The notes: generated by a model from the letters alone, not told the origin. Counted from the stretch's first letter, positions 1-7,477 are shown. The stretch is 29,476 bases of DNA from CAKTOF01 sp964544345 (GCA_964544345.1 CAZJBT010000007.1:1-29476), one strand, 5' to 3'. Program-made: numbers and translations.

Positions 1-352
1 GCTTGTGCGAGCCGGAGGTGTTGTTGCCCTCGAACTTGTAGTAGATCTTCGCCGGGGTGCCGAGCGTCTCCTCGAGCCGGTAGGCGCGCATCACGGGCGA
101 CGGACGGTACATCCTGTAATAGCGCTGGATCTCCTCCGGGATCGGGAAGAGGGCGGTGTCGTTGTCGAGCTCCTGGCGGATCAGCTCGTCGCAGAATACG
201 GGCCGCAGATCCTCGAAGCCCATGGCCTCGCCGGTTCCCGGATTGCGCAGCGGAGCGGGCTTGTTCTTCATATCGGCGCGGACATTGTACCATGCCTTTG
301 GCATTTCATCCTCGCTCAGGTAGATCTTGTAGGGAATGGCTTCGGTTTTCAT
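1..352 (-). CDS. trpB: Tryptophan synthase beta chain, TrpB2-type (5' part; runs off the window)
   Basis: This is the N-terminal 117 codons of a PLP enzyme that condenses indole with serine to make tryptophan. The visible part shows the TrpB2-type N-terminal extension (PVFCDELIRQEL, then RPSPVMRAYRLEE) and ends at NNTSGSHK. K117 in that motif is the expected PLP-binding lysine. The ATG at 352-350 is chosen because AAGGAG lies 9 bases upstream (362-367) and the T-box leader ends just before it. The tryptophan T-box supports a tryptophan role. No trpA or other trp gene is visible because the gene leaves the window. An indole-salvage TrpB2 is as likely as a pathway enzyme. The rest of the active site is not in view. 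Confidence 0.9.
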   Translation of the reverse strand, partial: MKTEAIPYKIYLSEDEMPKAWYNVRADMKNKPAPLRNPGTGEAMGFEDLRPVFCDELIRQELDNDTALFPIPEEIQRYYRMYRPSPVMRAYRLEETLGTPAKIYYKFEGNNTSGSHK

Positions 353-394
353 TTCGGTTTGCTCCTTTCCAGGTTGGGTCTTTCCGGGAACGGG

Positions 395-453
395 CAAACA
401 AAAATGGCCTTCGTCCACGGAAAGAACAAAGTTCTCTCTGGGACAAAAGCCAT
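395..453 (-). terminator. T-box intrinsic terminator
   Basis: On the minus strand, ATGGCTTTTGTCC (453-441) pairs with GGACGAAGGCCAT (416-404), with two G-U pairs, and is followed by TTTTTGTTTG. Its 5' arm lies within the antiterminator region, so the two structures should be mutually exclusive. Confidence 0.88.
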
Positions 454-695
454 AGCTTCTGCGGTGCCACCCAAATTGGCGATGAAAATCGCCCGCTCTG
501 CGGCGTGCCAACACACGCCTTTCCATGATAACGGTGGAAGCTCCGTCGGTGCATACTGGGGAAACCCGTTCAGCCCGCCCTCTGCAGTCCATTCAACAAG
601 CGCCTTCTGCCGCCATCCCAGCCCCGGCGGCTCTCTGCGAGAAGTCATACCTTGCTTACTTGTCTGCCTCATCGGTTTCGTTCTATGATGAACTT
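395..695 (-). promoter_or_regulatory. Tryptophan-specific T-box leader
   Basis: A roughly 300-nt leader lies between the promoter and the trpB-like gene. It contains the conserved T-box core GGGTGGCACCGC (461-472, minus strand) that pairs with the tRNA acceptor end. Upstream, GAA-TGG-A places a UGG Trp codon at 591-589 in the expected specifier context. A terminator follows the core, and the core's TGGG can pair with the downstream CCCA to make the antiterminator. Known T-box logic predicts readthrough when uncharged tRNA-Trp accumulates. The exact 5' end is inferred from the promoter. Confidence 0.9.
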
Positions 696-701
696 GTAGC
701 C

Positions 702-730
702 AGCATAAGGAAAAAAACGCGCTTTGTCAA
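702..730 (-). promoter_or_regulatory. Sigma-A promoter of the T-box/trpB transcript
   Basis: TTGACA (730-725) and TATGCT (707-702) on the minus strand are separated by exactly 17 bases. A start site near 695 fits the T-box leader. Confidence 0.85.
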
Positions 731-744
731 GACCGATTTTGTTT

Positions 745-780
745 TTCGGATATTTTGTACAATTCAAATTCGGATATTTT
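745..780. repeat. 12-bp direct repeat upstream of the T-box promoter
   Basis: TTCGGATATTTT occurs at 745-756 and again at 769-780, 24 bp apart, in an AT-rich patch just upstream of the -35 box. It could be a regulator site or an AT-rich UP element. No function is proven. Confidence 0.5.
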
Positions 781-804
781 ATGCATTATGCAGCTTTTCC
801 TACA

Positions 805-835
805 GGCAGGCGGCGGGCGGCGTCCGCCGCCTGCC
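805..835 (-). terminator. Strong GC hairpin at the end of the phage operon
   Basis: A 12-bp perfect stem (805-816 with 824-835) with a 7-base loop sits directly after the last phage gene. It lacks a T tract, so it may be a weak or Rho-assisted terminator or an mRNA 3' stabiliser. Confidence 0.5.
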
Positions 836-843
836 CGGTTCGC

Positions 844-1401
844 CTATCTGGCGAAACACATGAGCTGCTTCCATGTCATTGCGCCCGCCTCGCCCCAGGT
901 CAGTCCGGCAGCCTCGCGCCAGAGCGCGTAGCGAAACCGGTACTCGACCGCAAGATGGCACGGCAGCAGCAGCTCCAGGATCGCCTGCATCCGTGCAAAG
1001 CCGTTCGGCCTGCCCATCGTCCCCGGGAACGTGACGGCGAGCATCCCGGCCGTCTCCGTCTCGGCCACCTGCGCCGCCACGCCGCACGCGGCCAGACAGT
1101 TGGAGAGTGCGCGCGCCGAAAAGCTGTCCCCCGCGACCTGCATCAGCGCGGCGATGGCCGCGCGGCGGCTCTCGGTCGTCGGGCTTTCAGGGAGCACGCC
1201 GAACAGCCGCTCATAGCGCGTCAATCCGTCGGCCAGAGCCGACGAAACGATGGATTCACGCTGCTGCGCCTGCAGGCTCTCCCACACAACGTCCAGCTCC
1301 GCGCCGAGCGCGTCCAGCTCGCCCGCAGAAAAGCTGCCGTCCGTCAGGTCGTACACGCCGAGCGGCCGCAGAAGCTGCTTCAAATATGCTGCGTAGCTCA
1401 T
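844..1401 (-). CDS. XkdU-like baseplate protein (DUF2313/Mu gp48 family)
   Basis: This 185-residue protein matches the size and character of the Mu gp48/XkdU family, which works in the baseplate wedge of contractile tails. The C-terminal pattern of short aromatic-rich strands (FRYALWREAAGLTWGEAG) ending in WKQL is typical. The ATG at 1401 lies 1 base after the stop of the baseplate J gene, so the two are translationally coupled. It is the last gene of the phage operon. In PBSX-like elements a tail-fibre gene (xkdV) would follow; here the operon stops and only a GC hairpin is found. Confidence 0.78.
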   Translation of the reverse strand: MSYAAYLKQLLRPLGVYDLTDGSFSAGELDALGAELDVVWESLQAQQRESIVSSALADGLTRYERLFGVLPESPTTESRRAAIAALMQVAGDSFSARALSNCLAACGVAAQVAETETAGMLAVTFPGTMGRPNGFARMQAILELLLPCHLAVEYRFRYALWREAAGLTWGEAGAMTWKQLMCFAR

Positions 1402-1402
1402 G

Positions 1403-2458
1403 TCATGCCGCCTCCGTGAGCATCAGCGTGCCGAGCACCGGAAGACACGCGGCGGAGACGGCCACGTCCGCCGCGGGCGAGGTCAGCGTATAGTTTTCGA
1501 CCAACCCCGTTGCGTAGATCAGGCTCCCGAGCGCCGCGCGATAGACCGGCTTACCCAGCCGCTCGCCCGTGAAATAGGCGCGGATCGCGCTGTCCGCCGC
1601 CGCCTGCGCCGCGTCGAAGCTGACGCCCGCGGCAGGCTTGAGCGCGGCGGCCACGTCGACCGTTTCGGCCTGCGGCGCAGATACCGTCACGTCGCACGCG
1701 ATCTCGCGCACCGCGTCGAGGTCGGACTGCACCTCGGCGACGAGCGCGCTGTCCGGTACGCCGGCGTACGATGCGATCGTCACCCCGACGGTACCGACGC
1801 CGTTCACACGCGGCGTGACCTGCGCCGCCGCTACGCCCGCGTGCGAGAGCGCGCGAGCCTCGTAAAACGCGCTGTTCGCGCCGTTCGGCAATCGCACAAA
1901 GCTGTCCAGCACACGCGCGCGGTAGTCCTCGTCCGTCTCTTCATCCGTGCCGCCCGCGAACGCCGACGGATTTGTGCAGCCCGTCACGCCGACGGGCGCG
2001 CTCGCCATCTGCGTGACCGTTTCCGCCGACACATTGCCCGCTGCGCCCGCCTCCTCCGCCTCTGCCCGCACGTCCACATAGAGCGCGCCCGGCGCGATGA
2101 CCGCCGCCTCTGTCGTCACAAAGCGCTGCAGCCCCGTCGTCAGACAGCTCGTCCCGGCCGGCACGAGCACCTCGTCCGTGCGCGCAGCGCCGATGGAAAA
2201 GCGGAGCGTGCCAGCCGCCTTGGCCGCCGCCTTGCGCGCCACGCCGCGCAGCGCCCCGTGCTGGTCGAGATACGCGCCCTGCGCCGTCTGTGGGAAGCTC
2301 TGCGCGAGCGCCCAGTCGGCATAGAGATACAGGCTTTCGATCTCGGCGGCCGCCGCGTACAGCCGCACGGCGAGATCCGCCGCATCGTCCATCGCGAATC
2401 CTGTGCGCGCGGTGAACACCGCCGCCATATCCGCGTAAATTTCCTCTGCTGTTTTCAA
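1403..2458 (-). CDS. Baseplate J-like protein (XkdT-like)
   Basis: This 351-residue protein fits the baseplate J family that forms the outer wedge of contractile-tail baseplates and signals sheath contraction. Supporting features are the N-terminal MKTAEEIYADMAAVF, the GAYLDQHGALRGV segment where J proteins carry a YLD.. motif, and a central TDEETDEDYRARVLDSF stretch. The start appears to be TTG at 2458-2456, overlapping the upstream stop as TTGA, with GGAGG 7 bases before it. The following XkdU-like gene begins 1 base after its stop. Family assignment is firm; the exact wedge contacts are inferred from relatives. Confidence 0.85.
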   Translation of the reverse strand: MKTAEEIYADMAAVFTARTGFAMDDAADLAVRLYAAAAEIESLYLYADWALAQSFPQTAQGAYLDQHGALRGVARKAAAKAAGTLRFSIGAARTDEVLVPAGTSCLTTGLQRFVTTEAAVIAPGALYVDVRAEAEEAGAAGNVSAETVTQMASAPVGVTGCTNPSAFAGGTDEETDEDYRARVLDSFVRLPNGANSAFYEARALSHAGVAAAQVTPRVNGVGTVGVTIASYAGVPDSALVAEVQSDLDAVREIACDVTVSAPQAETVDVAAALKPAAGVSFDAAQAAADSAIRAYFTGERLGKPVYRAALGSLIYATGLVENYTLTSPAADVAVSAACLPVLGTLMLTEAA

Positions 2459-2808
2459 AGTTCCACCTCCAGCGTTTCGCTTTCGCCGCCCGACGTGAGC
2501 GTGACGGCGAGACAGGCCGTGCCGTCGGCGCGATCTGTGATGCGCACGTCTGCGACCTCAAGCTCCAGCCCCTCGAGCGCCTCGGCGCAGTACTGCCGCG
2601 CGAGCGCGGTGCGCGCCGAGCGCTTCTCGCCGGTGAGCGTGTAGAGCCGGCTGCCCAGCTCGCTCAGGAACGGGAACGCCCCGCGCCGGCATGTCAGCCG
2701 GTAGAGCGCCCGCGCCAGAAGCGCCTGGTTCCCGCTGCAGCGGACGAAGCCGCCCGCGCCGTCCGGCACATAATCGCCGTCAAGTAGCTTCAGTTCCAGG
2801 ATCCGCAC
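2455..2808 (-). CDS. XkdS-like baseplate wedge protein (DUF2634/gp25-like)
   Basis: This 117-residue protein sits directly before baseplate J, where XkdS/gp25-like wedge subunits lie in PBSX-type tails. The segment ALYRLTCRRGAFPFLSELGS, with its short RGAFPF motif, agrees with the DUF2634 pattern in which a similar loop precedes the conserved core. The GTG start (2808-2806) overlaps the preceding gene by 29 bases and its GGAGG abuts the codon, so the true start is not certain. Its stop overlaps the TTG of the J gene. Function is inferred mostly from position, size and the conserved loop. Confidence 0.68.
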   Translation of the reverse strand: MRILELKLLDGDYVPDGAGGFVRCSGNQALLARALYRLTCRRGAFPFLSELGSRLYTLTGEKRSARTALARQYCAEALEGLELEVADVRITDRADGTACLAVTLTSGGESETLEVEL

Positions 2809-3163
2809 CTCCCGTCCATGGCGCGCCGTTGACCGTGACCACCCCGGTCAGTGCAAGCGTGCCGTCCGCGCCAAGGCGGATCGACGCGCCGCCCGGCGCA
2901 AAGATCAAAACGTCGCCCGGCGCGAGCGCGTCCGCCGCCATCATCCGCACGCCTGCGACAACGTCGGCCGCGCCGGCCTTGAGCACCAGCACCTGTTCGC
3001 CCGCTGCGGGCCGCCAGCAGTAACCGCCCGGCGCAAAGACGGCGAGGCCGCGCGTCTCGCCGTCCGTGACGACGGCGGGCTGCGACGCGCCGATGGACAC
3101 GACGCCGACGTCGGCTACCCGCTCCGGCCGCGCCGTTTCCGCGGCCTTTTTCGACAACCACAT
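2780..3163 (-). CDS. Small spike/baseplate-type protein (gpV-like; XkdR position)
   Basis: This 127-residue protein has repeated Gly-turn beta strands, including SPGG-like turns (APGGYCW, APGGASIRLGADGT) and a closing LTGVVTVNG. These resemble the OB-fold plus beta-helix of baseplate V/spike proteins that tip the tail tube. It has none of the long repeat or lysozyme domain of larger spikes, so it may be a minimal version. The ATG at 3163 has GGAGGG 6 bases upstream and it follows the XkdQ-like gene by 11 bases. The alternative is a DUF2577-type XkdR protein, which occupies this position in PBSX. Confidence 0.6.
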   Translation of the reverse strand: MWLSKKAAETARPERVADVGVVSIGASQPAVVTDGETRGLAVFAPGGYCWRPAAGEQVLVLKAGAADVVAGVRMMAADALAPGDVLIFAPGGASIRLGADGTLALTGVVTVNGAPWTGGADPGTEAT

Positions 3164-3174
3164 TCCGATCCCTC

Positions 3175-4104
3175 CTATGAAAGCTCAAGCGTGCACGTCA
3201 GTCCGTCCGCGCCAAGGCGCGTCGCGGCCTCGCGCACCGTGAACGTCCCCTCCAGCCCGAGCGGCGGCAGCGCGACCCCGATCCGGTCGCACGGCTCGGC
3301 CAAAAAACCGCCCGGCAGCGTTACGGTGAGAACGCGGTAGTCGCGCGCGGATTCCGCGATGCGCTGCGCCGCCGTCCGCCCTGTCGCGCGAACGGACGCG
3401 CCGCCCGCCGCGCTCACGCGCCGGCACGCCCCGCCCGCCTCGGCGAAGGCCGCGTTTTTCACGCTCGTCTGCAAGCCCGACGAGCGGTCGACCATGATCT
3501 GCTCGGAGATCACGCCGTAGCGGCACTCGCGCCAGACGATCTCCCGCGCGCCGGCGAGACTGGTGAGCTTCCAGCGCACCGCGCTCTCCGGTGCGGTCAG
3601 GTCGAGCGTCCCGTCGGCCAGGAAGCGCGGCGTGCGCCCCGCCGCGTGCAGGCAGAAGCCGGCGAGCGCCTGCCACGCCGTGTCTCCGGAGTCGACCGCA
3701 AACGACGAAACGCCGCTTTTTAAGTCAGATTTGACGTTTGTGATACCAAACGGCGTAACATAGGCGCGCAGAATGTCGCTCACCTGCGCGTAGGCGTAGG
3801 CTGCGGCGCGCACCTGATTGTCCATCAGCAGCGCGGCCAGGCCGCGCCCGGCGAGCGTCGCCATTCGGCCGTCTGAGGCCAGGGAGACGGCGACCTCGTC
3901 GATCACGCCGGTGAATACCGGTTTCCCGTCCTCCTCGGCGCAAAAGCGCGTCGCGCACGCGAGCGCCGCGCGATCCGCCGCTTCGCATGGAAACGACACC
4001 TCAAAGCTGTCACACGACGTTCCGTCGGTTCGGATGATCTCCCATGCCGTGGCCTCCGGCAGCCGCCAGAGCGCCCCGGACGGCGCGGTGATATAGCCCG
4101 TCAC
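3175..4104 (-). CDS. XkdQ-like tail hub protein
   Basis: This 309-residue protein lies between the LysM tail protein and the small spike protein, where XkdQ/gpD-like hub proteins occur. It shows the hub pattern of an N-terminal beta domain (SGALWRLPEATAWEIIRTDGTSCDSFEVSFP) and mid-protein VSDILRAYVTPFGI, where D-like hubs carry an I..Y(V)..FGI helix. The start is taken as GTG at 4104-4102, overlapping the LysM gene stop as GTGA, with GGAGG 10 bases upstream. A longer in-frame start up to 4155 lies inside the LysM gene and has no ribosome-binding site. Confidence 0.72.
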   Translation of the reverse strand: MTGYITAPSGALWRLPEATAWEIIRTDGTSCDSFEVSFPCEAADRAALACATRFCAEEDGKPVFTGVIDEVAVSLASDGRMATLAGRGLAALLMDNQVRAAAYAYAQVSDILRAYVTPFGITNVKSDLKSGVSSFAVDSGDTAWQALAGFCLHAAGRTPRFLADGTLDLTAPESAVRWKLTSLAGAREIVWRECRYGVISEQIMVDRSSGLQTSVKNAAFAEAGGACRRVSAAGGASVRATGRTAAQRIAESARDYRVLTVTLPGGFLAEPCDRIGVALPPLGLEGTFTVREAATRLGADGLTCTLELS

Positions 4105-4712
4105 TGCACACGCACCTCCTGTCCGGCGTAGATCAGGTTCGGGTTGGAGAGCCACGGGTTGAGCGCAGCCAGCTCCGCGACCGTTTTGCCATAGGTCTGG
4201 CCGATGCCCCAGAGCGTGTCACCCTTGACGACCGTGTGATACCGCGCGTCCGCTGCGGCGGATACGCCGGCCAAGAGCGCGCCGGAGATGGCCGCGCCGC
4301 CCGCTCCCGCAGCGGCGCCCGACGAGCCGGTCATCGCGGTCAGCCCGGTCGGGGTCTTGCGCGCGGCGGGCGCCTCGCGGAACTCGAACGAATACGCGAC
4401 AAAATCCTCACGCGGTTCCTGCGTCAGCTCCAGCCTGGTGAAATAGACCGACGCGTTCTGCCAGACCGGGTGGATCAAAAGCCCGGGGCCTGTCACATAG
4501 AACTGCCGGGTCAGCTCCCGGAACGTGTCATATGCATCCGGCCCGAAAAACTCGCCCTCGCCGCGCATGACGCGGCAGGATTGACCGAGATCCTGCATCG
4601 AGTAGTTTCCCATCGGCACCTTGTGCAGCGCCGTTTCGCGCTCGAAGCCGATGGAATACGTGCGGGGATTATTCGGCCAGACAAAGCTGCGGAACCGCAT
4701 CGCGGTCAGCAT
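4101..4712 (-). CDS. LysM-containing tail protein (XkdP-like)
   Basis: This 203-residue protein has an N-terminal tail domain (residues about 1-125, with MGNYSMQDLGQSCRVMRGEGEF and a PVWQNASVYFTRLELTQEP region). An Ala/Gly linker and a C-terminal LysM domain (about 157-203) follow, including HTVVKGDTLWGIGQTYG and NPNLIYAGQEVRVQ. LysM binds glycan chains; in XkdP-type proteins it sits in the baseplate or tube tip. The ATG at 4712 has GGAG 11 bases upstream. It is immediately followed by the hub gene and preceded, with a 14-base gap, by the low-complexity gene that stands in the tape-measure position. Confidence 0.85.
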   Translation of the reverse strand: MLTAMRFRSFVWPNNPRTYSIGFERETALHKVPMGNYSMQDLGQSCRVMRGEGEFFGPDAYDTFRELTRQFYVTGPGLLIHPVWQNASVYFTRLELTQEPREDFVAYSFEFREAPAARKTPTGLTAMTGSSGAAAGAGGAAISGALLAGVSAAADARYHTVVKGDTLWGIGQTYGKTVAELAALNPWLSNPNLIYAGQEVRVQ

Positions 4713-4726
4713 GTTCTTCTCATCTC

Positions 4727-5263
4727 CTATCCGTAGCGCCGCGCGTCGCGCTCAAAAAAGCGCGAGACTGCGGCCATATCGGGCGCGGCGGGGCGGGCAG
4801 TCGCGCCAGAGCCGGGGAAAGCCCTGCGGGACGCAGCGGCAGGCGCGGCCGCCGCGTCCCCGGCCAACACCGCGCGCCCACTGCCGGAACCGGATCGCGC
4901 CGCCGGCCGTCCCACTGCCGTTTCGCCGTCCGGTCGATCTCCGGGCGCCGCCGCAGATGTGAGCGCGAGCCGAACCGCCCGGTCGAGCGCGCGCACCGCA
5001 TCCTGCGTGCGCGCTGCTGCGGCGCCCTGCTCGCCCGGCAGCGCTTCCGCCGCGCCGCCCTGCTCGCCCGGCGGCGTTCCCGCCGCGCCGTCCGGTTCTG
5101 CTTCCGCAGCGCTGGACGAGCCGGCCCGTGCCGCCCGCGCGTCTGCGCGCGGCGCTGCGACCCGTACGGCGCGCGCCCGCATCGCACGCAGCGTCTCCGG
5201 CGCCGCCTCGCCCGTCAGATGCGCGGCCAGCTCGCTTTGCCGCGCCAAAAATTCAAGCACCAT
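4727..5263 (-). CDS. Ala/Pro/Gly-rich low-complexity protein in the tape-measure position
   Basis: This 178-residue protein (ATG 5263-5261, AGAGGAAG 7 bases upstream) has a short N-terminal helix, MVLEFLARQSELAAHL, and a long Ala, Gly, Pro, Ser-rich stretch with a nearly repeated PPGEQGGAA/LPGEQGAAA unit. It ends in a compact SRFFERDARRYG tail. It lies between the chaperone-position gene and the LysM gene, exactly where PBSX-like elements carry a long tape measure. It is far too short and too unstructured to be a normal one. Its start overlaps the upstream stop by 11 bases in the +1 (-2) frame. I cannot assign it to a family; no function is claimed. Confidence 0.65.
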   Translation of the reverse strand: MVLEFLARQSELAAHLTGEAAPETLRAMRARAVRVAAPRADARAARAGSSSAAEAEPDGAAGTPPGEQGGAAEALPGEQGAAAARTQDAVRALDRAVRLALTSAAAPGDRPDGETAVGRPAARSGSGSGRAVLAGDAAAAPAAASRRAFPGSGATARPAAPDMAAVSRFFERDARRYG

Positions 5264-5894
5264 CGCCGCGCTTCCTCTCTGCAAATTTTTCCTCGTCAAA
5301 CGCGGGGTTCACGACCACCGCGTCCGGCTCGCCCAACGGCGCGCCGCAGGCCGCGCACCGCTCCTCCTCTGCCCGCGCCCGGCACGCAGGGCAGAGCCGC
5401 TCCAGCTCCTCGCGCCCGTCGAGCGCGAGCTGCAGCGCGCAGTAGAGGTAGTCCGCATCCGTCATCTCCCGCGCGCGCCGCTCCGTCGGCAGCGCGGAAA
5501 ACGCGCGCAGCACGCGCCATTTGAGCCGCTCATAGGGGCTGTTGGAGAGCGCCGCAAGCAGCGATTCGTGCGCCGCTTCGTCCCCAAAAGGCGACAATTT
5601 GTCGCACTCACAGAGCGATTCGTAGCGTTCCGCGAGCGCTTCGATCTCGCCCATCGTCAGATGTGAGAGCACGTCGCCCGCATCGTGAAACGCGCGCCGC
5701 CCATGCCGGGACACGCTGCGCGCAAGCACCGCCGCGTTGCACCACAGCCCCATGACGTCCTCGTCGCCCGCCGCCCGCTCCGCCGCCTCGGCGCGTGCCG
5801 AGAGCATTTCGCGCGCGGAGAGCGCGCGCAGCGTCCAGTTCCCCGTCCGGCGCGTGCGCGGCGCGCCGAGCAGCCGGAGAAGCAGCCCCTCCAT
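5253..5894 (-). CDS. Tail assembly chaperone-position protein with C-terminal zinc-ribbon-like motif
   Basis: This 213-residue protein sits right after the tail tube gene, where XkdN-type tail assembly chaperones occur. The middle has helix-rich ALAERYESLCECDKL and a MTDADYLYCALQL segment. The C-terminus has C-x2-C (CPAC) and C-x2-C (CAAC) pairs 10 residues apart, which could bind zinc and is not a feature I associate with XkdN. The ATG (5894-5892) overlaps the tube stop as TGATG with no clear ribosome-binding site, so coupling is likely. Chaperone function is inferred from position only. Confidence 0.6.
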   Translation of the reverse strand: MEGLLLRLLGAPRTRRTGNWTLRALSAREMLSARAEAAERAAGDEDVMGLWCNAAVLARSVSRHGRRAFHDAGDVLSHLTMGEIEALAERYESLCECDKLSPFGDEAAHESLLAALSNSPYERLKWRVLRAFSALPTERRAREMTDADYLYCALQLALDGREELERLCPACRARAEEERCAACGAPLGEPDAVVVNPAFDEEKFAERKRGDGA

Positions 5895-6286
5895 CAGGCC
5901 GCGACCTGCGTCCGGCGGGCGGCGGTGATCTTGACTTTTTCCATCACCATGCCGCCGACCTCCGCGCTCTCAGACAGCTCCGCCCACTGGCAGCCGGAGT
6001 AAATGACGCGGCTGTCGGGACGGCAGACGACCAGGTTGAAGTCGTCGAGGGAGTAGAAGTCCAGTCCGTCGCGGATGGACTCGTCCGTGGCGTAGAGCCG
6101 GCTCAGCTCGAGCGTATACGCGCCCGCGCCGCGGATGGTCGCGACCGGCTCGGACTGGCCGAACGCCTCGACGGTGCGGCTCGCGCGCGCAGCCGTCGCC
6201 TTGTAGCTCTGCACGACCGCGACGCGCACCCCGTTCAGCTCGAGGTAGATGTCTGCGGTCGTCGGGATCTTTGCCGTTGTTGCCAT
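5894..6286 (-). CDS. Tail tube protein (XkdM-like)
   Basis: This 130-residue protein follows the sheath gene, as tube proteins do in contractile phages, and has a tube-like plan. A beta-rich core with LNGVRVAVVQSYKATAARASRTVEAFGQSEP is followed by YTLELSRLYAT and a closing MVMEKVKITAARR strand. It would form the inner tube through which DNA passes. The ATG at 6286 has AAGGAGG 10 bases upstream. A 135-base gap with a small hairpin separates it from the sheath gene, the largest gap in the tail part of the operon, possibly because tube mRNA needs its own stability or translation signals. Confidence 0.83.
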   Translation of the reverse strand: MATTAKIPTTADIYLELNGVRVAVVQSYKATAARASRTVEAFGQSEPVATIRGAGAYTLELSRLYATDESIRDGLDFYSLDDFNLVVCRPDSRVIYSGCQWAELSESAEVGGMVMEKVKITAARRTQVAA

Positions 6287-6393
6287 AGCTTCAGCCTCCT
6301 TATGCTGAAATTCGATGAAAAGGTTTCCTTCGATCTGCCGCGCTCTGCATGGCGGCGGCGCGAAGGGCGCGTCCCCGCGAGCAGGCGTGATTT

Positions 6394-6410
6394 GACGGGC
6401 TGTGCCCGTC
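6394..6410. other. Short inverted repeat between sheath and tube genes
   Basis: GACGGGC-TGT-GCCCGTC forms a 7-bp stem in the 135-base gap between sheath and tube genes. There is no T tract on either side, so it is more likely an mRNA hairpin than a terminator. Confidence 0.4.
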
Positions 6411-6421
6411 GATCTGCGGCA

Positions 6422-7477
6422 TTACACGCTGATGTGCGCCGTCAGGCAGATGCGGTTCAGCCCGTGCGTGACGGTGAAGCCGAATTCGACAAGCGCCGTC
6501 GACGCGTCGTCCGCCGCAGCCGTGACGGTCACATCCTCGTAGCTGTCGATGATCTCCCGCGCGACGCGATCTTCCAGCTCGACGATGACCTGCGAGCGGA
6601 TCGCGCCGCGCGTAGCGGCGTTGTTTTTCGCGCGCGCAAATTTCCGGCGCAGCGCCGCCCGGATGGCGGGGAGCACCTCGTCGATGATGAGCATCGTGTT
6701 CAGCTCGCGGTAGGTCGTGTCCGCCACGCTGTTCGTCTTGGTGCGCGTCGTGATGCCGCGGATGACCGAGACCGCGCCGCCGACCGCCTCGCAGACCGTG
6801 ATGCCGCCCCGGATGAGCGTGTCGAGCGTCGTGTCGTCGAAGTCGGCGCTCGTGCCGGTCAGGCCGCGAAGCTGCGCGCCGTTGAGCGGCAGCGCCGGAT
6901 CCGTCTGCGCGCTGAGCACGCCCGCGAGCGCCGCAGCGCCGGCCCAGCCCGCGAGCGCGTCCTCCGTGCCCGCGACGGTGAAGCCCGGCGCGACGAGCAC
7001 CATGCGCTCGCTGTTCAGGCTGGCCGCGGCCAGGGTCATCTCGATCGTCGTCGCAGACGCCGCCAGGCCGCATAGGCCGATGCACTCGCAGCGCTGCTCC
7101 GAGGCCTCCGTCACGCGCGTCGAAAGCTCCGTGTGCACGACGCTGAGTCCGCTCGCGCAGACGATATACGCCGCTTCCTTTTCCGCGAAAATCAGATCGA
7201 ACGCCGCCTGATAGGCGCTCAACGCGTCGCTCTCGACCGGCACGGCCAGCACCGTGCCCGCGCCGTTGAGATATGCCAGCTCGAGCATCCGCCCCAGCTC
7301 CGTGTCCGCGCCAAGCTCCGACAGACCCGCGGCGCAGCTCGTCACCCGGTAAAGGCTCGCCGCCGCGTCCGACCGACCTGCGAGCGCGATGACCTTCGAC
7401 CCGGCGGATGCCGCCGTGACGCTCGACGCATCGAAGTCCGAGTACACGCCCGGCCGTTCATGATAGGTTACGCTCAT
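6422..7477 (-). CDS. Contractile tail sheath protein (XkdK-like)
   Basis: This 351-residue sheath protein surrounds the tail tube and contracts to drive it through the target envelope. The N-terminal MSVTYHERPGVYSDFDASS is the usual sheath start. The central GITVCEAVGGAVSVIRGITT and the following R-rich IDEVLPAIRAALRRKF resemble the conserved sheath domain that holds strand exchange between subunits. The ATG (7477-7475) overlaps the preceding stop as ATGA, with AAAGGAG 7 bases upstream; a longer reading frame toward 7639 lacks a site. It is somewhat shorter than Bacillus XkdK. Its presence shows the particle is myovirus-like. Confidence 0.9.
   Translation of the reverse strand: MSVTYHERPGVYSDFDASSVTAASAGSKVIALAGRSDAAASLYRVTSCAAGLSELGADTELGRMLELAYLNGAGTVLAVPVESDALSAYQAAFDLIFAEKEAAYIVCASGLSVVHTELSTRVTEASEQRCECIGLCGLAASATTIEMTLAAASLNSERMVLVAPGFTVAGTEDALAGWAGAAALAGVLSAQTDPALPLNGAQLRGLTGTSADFDDTTLDTLIRGGITVCEAVGGAVSVIRGITTRTKTNSVADTTYRELNTMLIIDEVLPAIRAALRRKFARAKNNAATRGAIRSQVIVELEDRVAREIIDSYEDVTVTAAADDASTALVEFGFTVTHGLNRICLTAHISV

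Noticed and set aside
5..688. Long plus-strand ORF over the trpB start and T-box
   Set aside because: The minus strand shows a real enzyme start, T-box and promoter here; the plus frame has no ribosome-binding site or family.
4236..4736. Long plus-strand frames across the phage block (for example 4236-4736, 5795-7075, 12120-13862)
   Set aside because: They are GC-rich shadow frames antisense to convincing phage genes, with strongly biased Arg/Ala composition and no family resemblance.
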